A DNA stretch of 64,000 nt from Cymbidium sinense (lineage: Eukaryota > Streptophyta > Magnoliopsida > Asparagales > Orchidaceae), in assembly GCA_021442155.1 (NCBI GenBank), contig CM038229.1, forward strand, positions 93,839,716 to 93,903,715. Reading direction: 5' to 3'. Within the stretch, counting starts at the first letter, position 1. Every line of letters begins with the position of its first letter. The notes under the pieces were generated by a model, which searched no databases, was not told where the DNA came from, and saw only the letters and a program-made list of their open reading frames with translations. Of this stretch, positions 55,833-64,000 are shown piece after piece. The position numbers were made by a program, and so were the translations under genes.

Positions 55833-58800
55833 CAAGGAAACCCCATTATACGGGGGTATTTTATTGCCACAAAAAAAAGGGTTACAAGATCCTTAAAGAG
55901 GATAAACTCCGAATCTACTGCTCAAAGAGCTACAATCAACCTAAGGAGTAAATCCCCATCTAGTACATCCAAAAGCAAGAGAAAACATTAAAGCAATCAA
56001 AAGATATAATATGGCTAACATAATAATCGAAAGGAAGATTAAGGCCAATGCTCTGATGGCTGTAAGAGAGCTTGGTAATATGGAGCAAACCTGCAAGAGA
56101 ACAAGGGAGAATCACCGCAAAGTGACACTAGAAAGGAGATTAGAGTGTAAAGTAATACAAATAGAGAGATAAATGAAAACAATAAAACCGAGAGCGATAA
56201 TAAGGAAAGTTGATAAAGAAGGCTCAGGCTCAATCACACCAAATTGGGGTAGATGCAAAATTGAGCATCCAAACTTCATTAGAAGGGTTACATCACATGA
56301 GCTACTACCATACCAAAAGGGAGTGAAAACATCACCGCCATCATAGCCAACAAACCTGTGAGGAGGTAACATTGTTGATAGTCTTATGAACTTTATTACC
56401 GCAATCCTAAACACAATCATATCTAAAATAGAGAGGTAATTGCAAAGAGCTAAATGGTAAGTTGTCTCATTCAAGAAAGATATCGCAATATAGTCATCCG
56501 ACATGAGAGTATATAAACATAGGGAATTAGTCATCTTAGCTGAGCCTCATATCCAAGTGAAACCAAAGATATAAACCCGACCAAAAAAAATAGCAGATGA
56601 GATAACTTGTCGATCCGCTAATCAAGTCAATGATCTTATAGTTCGACCTTCCCATCATAAGATATATAATTGAAACTTTCAGGTCAGGAAACAACCCCCT
56701 TTTTTATGTCCATATGAGTAATTGGAGAAAGACAATTGTAAAGGAAGGCAGCATAGCTCAACACGAAAAAAGGGCTGCAACCAACCAAAACTAACAACAA
56801 GTAAGGACATTTAGAGCTACATGGCGGCAAAGATACCGGGTCAAAATTCGATAATCCAACAGATATAATCGAGAGAACAAGACAACAAAAGGCAAACTTC
56901 CCATAACACCACTCTTCGAATAACTCAAAAATTGTACAAATCAAACTGGACCAAGATAGGAATAGAGACAACAGCCGGTAATGCAAATTACGATTCGGAG
57001 ATGAACGATCCTGTAAATAGACGCATACAAAAAAGCCAACCCCAACAGTAAATCAAGTAATGCAACAATGTAAAATAGAATGCAAAAAAGATAGGACAAT
57101 GGATAACCAAAGTAAAAACTAGCCAAGACAGCAACAATGAAGATGGCAACATTCGAGACAGGGAAGGACTACAGATTGGCCATAAAACCTCCCAATCAGA
57201 GTAGATAGTAGGCCATAAAAGCAGATATATCTTGAAGGGGCAATACGAAAATCTCCAAAAACCATCACCATCAGAGCATCAAGAGCATTAAATGTTTGCC
57301 GAACGAAGGACCTAGAAATCTTGAAGCCAACATAGAAGGAGCCAACAAGGGTGGCTAGATAAACCAAGCCGTGAAATTTCGTGACATGAAACAATCAAAA
57401 CAACAAAAGCCTAGCATGTCATAATGCCTCCCATCCAATATAAATAGAGCAATGATGGTTTATCGAGAGAGAATGAAAGAAACATCGAGATATGATAGAT
57501 CACATTAGTCGATGATAAGCAACTAAAAGACCAAAAGGGGTTCAAAGCAAAGTCCACCAAGCAATAAACATCATGTCGAACATGGTAAACCGTAACCCCG
57601 ACACAATCCAAGATGCCCAATAAACAGACTTTAAGACCAACAAGCGGCCAAGAGGCCACCCAAAATTATATATAAGTAAATGGAAGGATAGATAATGAAT
57701 AGCACCCCACCCCAAGCAAATTACATTGAGAAATCGATAGAATGGTGCTTAATCGCCATAATCCAACACCGCCAAGGATAGTGACAATAATAACCAATAG
57801 GATTGCCAATAATCCCATTATGCTTATAAGATAAACCATTGATGCCCTTCCAAAGATAACAAAAAAAAAAGGATATTTAAAAAGCATTTTCACAACATAA
57901 CAAATGGAGAGAAGACCACGAAGGACAAACAACAATCCAGGATGTTGGCATCTTCGGACAAGGAAAACAGAAAACCAAAATCGTGAATACAAAATTACCC
58001 ACAATCACAAGAAATGCGATAATGATCCATTGAGAAAATCCAAGCTTGCGCACTGAAAACAAAACCGAGACAACAACATTGACAGAAGCTTCAAGGAACC
58101 AAATCAGCCTCAGAAAAACTACCACATAAGGAACATTCATAACAGCAGCAACACTATCCCTATTCAGCCCACAATCCTTGGAGAAATACCCCACAGGCTT
58201 GCCAAAATAACAGTCATTGAGAGTATACCAACCATAGTTTATGATCAAGTAGAACAGTTGATAAGGCATAGTGATCTGCACAATACTAACAAAGACTAAA
58301 TGGGATATTATAGCAAAGACAAGATCGAAATAGCTAATCAGATAAACCAAATCCACAAACATCCAAAGTCTTAAAGCAGCAACAGGTAACATCAGACTAT
58401 AGTACCACATGAATAGAAATGGCAATCCAATCCAAGAAGGTAACAGCACAGACCCAATAGATGCAGGATTATAATATAAATAAAGACTGTAGATATGATT
58501 CAGACCACCGAAATGAGCAAAGCCTAAATAATCGCAATCGAGAGTCACTCCCATTAGAGCAACTATTGCAACATAAGTCACCATTAAGGGTAAGAAGGTC
58601 GCAGTAACGTGAGAAAACTCAAAGAACATCGATGGAGGAAGAAAGGAAGAAAGCGCCAGAAGATCCCACCAAAGAAACCTGTCAAACAGAAATGGCATGA
58701 TGAATGGGGTCCAGGTTCCAGTAAAAACAACATCGAGGATGATAAGTATCAACAAAAAAATCAAATGTCCCCTTCATGCTCAAAAATGAAATAACTCCCA

Positions 58801-58878
58801 GAAGTAAAAGAAAAATGTCAAGGAGAGTTAAAACACAAGGGAACAAAAAACCAGAAAAAAGAGTGACGAAGAGGAGAG
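55833..58878 (-). other. LINE C 3' region (3.05 kb)
   Basis: Lies between the ORF2 stop and the poly(A). Besides the 295-codon ORF it has hydrophobic open frames at 58,004-57,666, 57,659-57,411, 57,394-57,119, 57,126-56,941, 56,986-56,684, 56,534-56,112 and 56,233-56,039, chained almost end to end with phase changes. The block at about 56,215-56,320 is similar to about 15,215-15,310 in LINE A. The terminal ~100 bases are conserved with LINE A and probably include the signal recognised by the element's RT. Confidence 0.6.
57877..58764 (-). CDS. Hypothetical hydrophobic ORF downstream of LINE C ORF2
   Basis: A 295-codon open frame on the LINE sense strand, starting about 115 bases after the ORF2 stop. 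I recognise no family. The protein would be very hydrophobic, with at least six stretches long enough to span a membrane (for example LPLMVTYVAIVALMGV and IIIAFLVIVGNFVFTILVF) and few charges. Further hydrophobic frames follow on the same strand in shifting phase down to 56,039, while the opposite strand is almost closed. That fits a decayed long coding region, but also a T-rich strand that reads as hydrophobic in any frame. Treat as tentative. Confidence 0.35.
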   Translation of the reverse strand: MIFLLILIILDVVFTGTWTPFIMPFLFDRFLWWDLLALSSFLPPSMFFEFSHVTATFLPLMVTYVAIVALMGVTLDCDYLGFAHFGGLNHIYSLYLYYNPASIGSVLLPSWIGLPFLFMWYYSLMLPVAALRLWMFVDLVYLISYFDLVFAIISHLVFVSIVQITMPYQLFYLIINYGWYTLNDCYFGKPVGYFSKDCGLNRDSVAAVMNVPYVVVFLRLIWFLEASVNVVVSVLFSVRKLGFSQWIIIAFLVIVGNFVFTILVFCFPCPKMPTSWIVVCPSWSSLHLLCCENAF

Positions 58879-61800
58879 TTAGATTCTGAGGTGAGGAAGC
58901 TCAGAATTGTCCAAGTTAACCAGACCACGCAGGTATTTGGGTAATGTAAATTGATTAAAGAGGATGATACTTTAATCTCGCACCAGATTTGCAAGGTAAT
59001 CAAGACAAGCGTTACCTTCATGCCAAACATGAGTGATGGTAAAATTTGAGAGAGAAGAGCCCTAGTTTGCTTGAGGAGGTAGTACAAACAAGCTGCTTGC
59101 TCATATTTTTAGAAGTCAAAAGGTCAATCAAGAGAAGACCACCTTATCCAAATATTGAGCCAATCATTTTGAAGACAAATTTCTAGAGCTTTGTGGACAA
59201 CCATAAGCTCAGTATAAGGAATAGTGTTGGAAATAAGGGGATAAGCAAATGCACATAGAACAATACCCTTAGAATCTCTGAAAATGCCTCCACAACCCGA
59301 GCCATTATGAGAGAGTATATCGTATAATTTTAATAATATGATCAAGAGGTTTTTTCCAAAAAACCATTCTATCATTTCGATAGTAAGACTGGTCTGGAAG
59401 GTTCAGGCCTAGTTTATTAGCGATAGATTTACAGCCTTTAAAATACTTGTGATGGATTAAATTGGCTTTAAACAAGTCACAAATTTTGTTTTTAGTTCTA
59501 GCAATAATCCTCATGTGATTCCTACGAATCCCATGATGTTTAGCTTCATTTCGGTCTATCCATATGAACCAAATAAGAGTAATGGAGATTATGATTTTAA
59601 TATGACCTTTAATTGCATTGTCAAAGTAAACTTCAAGAAGTTGATATAAAGTAAAAGAACAATTAAAATTGATAGTATTGAATAGATTGTCATACCAAAT
59701 CCAAATTTTAGAGGCAATAGTCCCATTAACAAAAACATGGTTAACATTCTCAATATGGGAACAACATTGACATTTAGAGGGTAAATAAAACCCTTTACCC
59801 CACAACAAAGAGTCAACAGAATAAAGTTTTAAGGATACGCCAAGTAAGAATGTGAGTAAGAAGAGGGGATATTTTATTCCAAATTTTGGAGAACATAATA
59901 GAAGAATCTGATTGTCTTTAGTGTGAATCCACACATTTTAAGGTTGAAATCCCCATTATGAGATAACTTAAAGATAATCTGATCATGATTGTTAGGAGTG
60001 ATAGGAATACTAGTAATCATATTTAAGAAAGTGGAAGGAATAGAATCAGTAATCTTACTAGTGTTCCACATGTAGATTTTCCAGAATGAATTAACTCTAA
60101 TAGTAGAGGTGGAGTGAGTGTAGAGTAAGTCATCAATGGAGCCAGAACCACTCCAATTGTCTTGCCAAAAAAGAGAATTGCCTGAGTTTATGCCCCAAAA
60201 AATTAAGGATTCTGCATCCCATTTGACAGAACAAAGTCTTCTCCACATAGGAGAATCACCCGATTTAAAAGGACAAATGAGAGGATGTTTACCCTGGCAA
60301 TATTTAGAAGTCATGAAATTCGCCCAAAGACTATTTTTGCTCCTAAAGTTCCACCAAAGTTTGTAGGAGAAGGCATGGATAACTTCTTTGATGGATTTAC
60401 ATCCTAGACCTCCCTCTTCAAGAGTACCACAACTATTAGACCAGGATGACCAGTGCATTCTTTTAGAGGATGTATTGGTTCCCTAAGAATTTGTTTAAGA
60501 GACGCTCAATTTATTTGATGTAGAGTTGGTAGCCACAATGGTTTGAAGAAGGTATATGGGCATGGAATTTAGAGTGCTCTTGATCAAGGTAAGCCTACCA
60601 CCTAAAGAGAGTAAATGAAATTCCCAAACCGAAATTTTGTTAGAAATTTCAGAATTAGAAGTTGATTTTGGCCTTTAAAGGTGAGATTTGATTTTGCTTA
60701 AAATTAGTTGAATAAAGTCTATTAAGAGGAATCTTTCCTTTTCCTTCATTAAGAAAAAAGACCACTAACTTTACCAAAATCATTTAGAAGGTTCTTGATG
60801 GTTTTAACATGTTGAATGGAACCGCAAGATAATGAAATCATCGCAAAGCTAAGATGAGAAATAGGAAACCTCCATGAGTTTTAAAAGACATTATTTAGTG
60901 AAAAGATCATTGGCTCCTTGCAGGTATTCAATAGCGATGATAAAAAGAGAAGGTGATAGTGGGTCACCTTGCCTCAAACCATGGCTAGAAGGAAAGAAAC
61001 CTATGGACTCACCATTCATGATAACCAAAAACCAGACATTCGTGATACATCTTTTTATAATCCAGATAAAACTATCAGAAAAACTAAACAAATTCAGGAT
61101 TTGAAAGAGAAAGTCCCATGAGAGATTATCAAAGTCTTTAGCGATGTCCAGTTTGAATAAGATGTTGCCTCTAGAAGATATCAATGTCATGAACCATTTC
61201 TTGAGAAGAATATTATCCGATATTGTTCTGGTTTAACAAAACTAGTTTGATTAGGGGAGATGATTTTAGGAAGCAAAGGGCTCCTATTATTTATTAATTT
61301 AGCAATGAGTTTTGAAAAAAGGTGCAAAGACTAATCGGTCTAAAATTGCCCAAGATTGGATTGTTAGTTTTGGGAATAAGGACAATAGAAGTGCTTGAAA
61401 AGTATTTGGGAATGGGATTGCCATCAAAGAAATCAATAACAAGATTAACTAAATCGATTTTAATAAATGGCCAACAATCAAAAGAAGTGGGTCGATATAG
61501 TGGCAAAGAGTCGGTTCATGTTCTTAAGAGTATTACTAATCTCCTCTTGAAAGGACACATAGTGAGTAAATGATTATCCTCACCGTTAATCATAGAAGGA
61601 ATAAGATGGGTGTTTGATAAAGTATCTAAAGAACGGCTTAGAATTTAATAAAGTTTGGAAATGATGAATTTAATCCTTAATATCATTGTTATTATCCATT
61701 CACCATTAGAGTTCTTAATTTTCTTAATCAAGTTTAAGGCTTTCCTCTTATTACAAATGGCATGAAAGTACCTGGTGTTTCCGTCACCATCAGCAATATG

Positions 61801-62792
61801 TTTGCTTGCGGCTTTTTGACGCCAATAGGTTTCTTCCATGTTTTGATAATTAACCAAGTTATTCTTGGCAATGTTCAACCTCAAGTTTACTAGGATCGGA
61901 GACAAAGATCTTCAAGAGAACAAACCTCTTGTTCCATAGCTTTAAGATTTGTGAAAAGGTTTTAAAATGTGTTTGTTCCACCAATTGAGATTTTGTTTAA
62001 GTCTTTTGAGCTAAGCCAAAGACGAGTCATACCTTTAACATAATTATCCGAAAATAGGGCCATCCAATTAGTGAGACATTGATGAAGTCACTATGTTGTC
62101 CATATGTTTTGAAATCAAAGGAGGGGAGTAGGCGGGTTTGGGGATTATTGAAGGAAATCAAGAGAGGAGCATGGTCGGACAAAGTTGCTCAAATGCTCAA
62201 CGATGGTAGAAGACCATTGATTGATCCAAAGAGAATTAAAAGGGCCCTATCAAGGCCAAAGCCTAGAATTGTGCCACATGAAGTTAGACCCAGTGAAACC
62301 AATGTCGATCAGATTGCAATCAAGGGTCATATTTGAGAAGTCCTCCATGGAATGAAGGTTAGGAGAACATGTTCCCCTTCTTTCAGAACTAGCTATGATA
62401 GTATTGAAATCACCTCCAACCAACCGGGAAGGTTAGCGAGGCGAAGGTGCGTAAGTGATTCCAAAGGATGTTCCTACCATTTATTACAAGAGGCATAGAT
62501 AAAAGAGCCAAAAGATAAGTCACCTAAGGAGATTTTGACATTAACCAATTGGTCAAGATTATCAATGATGGAAATGGTGATGGAGTTGTGCCAAAAGCAC
62601 CAAATTTTATTATTAAGATTGAAGAAGAAATTATGAAAGCCAAGGGATCTAGCGACAAAAGCAATCTTAGAATAATTAATGAAAGGTTCAATAAGAACAA
62701 GTAACTTGATATTATGAACACGACAAAGACTCTAACGATTGCGAAACGGAAGAGACCCACAACCGGATATTCCAAATAAGAAAATTAATCAT
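58879..62792 (-). pseudogene. LINE C ORF2 (endonuclease, RT, zf-RVT, RNase H), degenerate
   Basis: ATG at 62,790-62,792 (MINFLIWNI). Endonuclease includes LVGGDFNTII near 62,410. RT: FKLDIAKDFDNLSWDF near 61,140 keeps the first Asp; GFFPSSHGLRQGDPLSPSLF near 60,970. The FADD box near 60,840 has lost one base (TTTGCGATGATTTC), a frameshift. zf-RVT-like FWGINSGNSLFWQDNW near 60,165. RNase H keeps GSGCGGIFRDSKG and YTELMVVHKALEIC (about 59,310-59,170), but its first strand with KVNxDGS is rearranged. Ends KYLRGLVNLDNSELPHLRI at 58,879. About 1,300 codons. Confidence 0.88.
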
Positions 62793-62799
62793 AAGGGGA

Positions 62800-64000
62800 C
62801 AACCAAAAGGAAAAAGTAAAAAAAAGAAAGGAAAGAGAGGAGAGAAATGATGGCACATTACTTGTGTGGGGTGGAAGAAGAAGCGAGTGATTCTAGAGAG
62901 GTTATTATTAGAAAATTTTGCTTTGAAGGGTTTTGTTTTAACAATTTGAAAGGGTCTCTCGAGAATCCAAATTATCTCCATCGAAAGAGATTGATTTATG
63001 GGTTTTAATAATAGAAGAATCTATCAATGATTTAGAAGAGGATTTCACCTTCTTCCGTATCGGATAGTATGAAATTGGGATCAATTGGATATCACTCAAG
63101 GGAAATAGATGTGGAAGTTGTGGCACCATTAATACAAATATCTTTCTCAATATGTTACGAAACCATAGGGTCATTATTGATTTGGTCCATTATATGATTC
63201 CCATTCAAATTGTTTAATTGGGTGTCCAATATGAGGCTACCATTCAGATTTTCAGTAGGATTTAAGTGAAGAAAAGAGCTATCGTGGGAAACTAGATTAT
63301 TACAAGCAGGGGTGAAGTTAGGTAAATTGCCATTGGTAACATCACACCCCTCATTGGTTGTTTTAGTACCAAGGTCAGATTGTTTGCCACTAGATAGATG
63401 AGGTGTAGGTAGGAGAGGTTCTTTTGAGTATCTTTAGGCACGTATGCTAGAGTATTGGTTTTTCCAGTTCCATTAATGGTAGTCATATTCTGTGGTAATT
63501 TTTTCCTGAGATTAGGATGAAGCACAAAGCAATCTGAGTGATCGTGTCCGTGAATCTTGCAGTGAGTGCAGAAAACAAGAAAATTTTTGAATTCAACTTT
63601 TTGACTATATCCAAATTTTTCAGAGCCAATCCAAACCTCTTTGGGATATTTCTTTGTGATGTCTATCTCATTGAGAATCTGACGATGTCCTAGATCTAGC
63701 GTTGCTTGATCTATTTGGAGAGGTCTACCAAAAAGGCCGCCAACAGCAAACAAAACTTGATGAGTGACATAATGTATTCGCATGTTAGGAAAAGCAAGCC
63801 AAAGAGGGACAATGGGAGATTCTTCTTTGACATCAAATAGGGGTGACCATTTCAATAGCTGCATTTGACAATTATGTACAAAATAAGAATGACGAGCGAA
63901 AACCCGCGAGTAATCTAAATCATTAGAAAGTTGAATGAGAATGTGTGAGGATCGATCAGATAGAGAAAGAACCCGTTAATTTTAAACTATGAAAGAAAGT
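62800..64000 (-). pseudogene. LINE C ORF1 (partial, CCHC knuckle intact)
   Basis: The stretch 63,864-63,292 is open for 190 codons. It contains FPNMRIHYVTHQVLF, then KKYPKEVWIGSEKFGYSQ, and an intact zinc knuckle CTHCKIHGHDHSDC (CX2CX4HX4C), the nucleic-acid-binding motif of LINE ORF1 proteins. The DUF4283 start lies at or beyond the window edge. The basic, Ser-rich C-terminal part down to about 62,960 is frameshifted. ORF1 ends close to the ORF2 start, as in the other copies. Confidence 0.85.

Larger units (their letters stand above)
55821..64000 (-). mobile_element. LINE C, L1-type retrotransposon (5' end beyond window)
   Basis: Minus-strand LINE, at least 8.2 kb, the best-preserved 3' end. 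A 12-base poly(A) (T-run 55,821-55,832) abuts CCCTAAAAC directly. In sense order: ORF1 (enters from beyond 64,000 to about 62,800), ORF2 (62,792-58,879), then a 3.05 kb 3' region. It shares the terminal block with tttattgccacaaa and CTCAAAGAGC words with LINE A. More GC and less decay than A or B. Frameshifts make it inactive. Confidence 0.88.

Noticed and set aside
1..64000. tRNA, rRNA or other structured RNA genes
   Set aside because: Reading both strands by eye showed no tRNA-like cloverleaf words or rRNA segments; a covariance search was not possible here.

Overview
This window looks like repeat-rich chromatin of a land plant with a large genome. The dominant signal is a degenerate plant-type telomeric repeat (TTTAGGG), always in the same orientation on the + strand. 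The other elements are plant in character: L1-type LINEs with a DUF4283-like ORF1, a zf-RVT domain and a C-terminal RNase H; a Tat-like Ty3 retrotransposon remnant; and fragments of a glycine-rich RNA-binding protein (GR-RBP, GRP7/8 type). The NITVNQAQSR wording of the GR-RBP fragments hints weakly at a gymnosperm, but I cannot name the species. I see no intact ordinary gene, no tRNA or rRNA gene and no CRISPR array.

Layout: (1) 1-14,862 is a composite array in which degenerate TTTAGGG blocks alternate with a T-rich ~0.8-0.9 kb higher-order repeat and with seven minus-strand GR-RBP 3'-end fragments. A LINE 5' fragment (517-1850) is fused to the first fragment. (2) 14,871-22,698 is LINE A, sitting exactly at the 5' edge of GR-RBP copy 7. 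(3) 22,699-32,505 is more composite array with GR-RBP copies 8-11; 28-32.5 kb looks indel-rich. (4) 32,506-39,440 is LINE B. (5) 39,441-48,634 is array with one GR-RBP copy (12) and the best telomeric tract (nine perfect units at 46,380-46,443). (6) 48,635-53,868 is a + strand Ty3/Tat pol remnant, its repeat-bearing 3' region, and an AT-rich tandem satellite. (7) 53,869-55,820 is array with GR-RBP copy 13. (8) 55,821 to the window end is LINE C, whose 5' end lies outside.

How the parts relate: the 13 GR-RBP pieces lie on the minus strand. Most end at the same codon of the RRM and carry the Gly-rich tail, the native 3' UTR and an A-run abutting CCCTAAA. The LINEs have the same polarity: A-rich 3' ends abut CCCTAAA, which on the + strand means cDNA joined to a 3' end of TTTAGGG. 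That polarity resembles attachment of retroelements to telomere 3' ends (HeT-A/TART, Penelope-like). The shared truncation point and shared flank show that most GR-RBP copies instead arose by amplification of one founder. Segment 1-7.6 kb looks like a decayed duplicate of 14.4-27.7 kb.

Most notable: the GR-RBP/telomere/T-rich composite satellite; an 84-codon stop-free GR-RBP tail at 14,608-14,859; LINE insertion at the GR-RBP boundary; and an unusually long, strand-biased, hydrophobic region downstream of LINE ORF2 (2-3 kb in A and C), including a 295-codon ORF.
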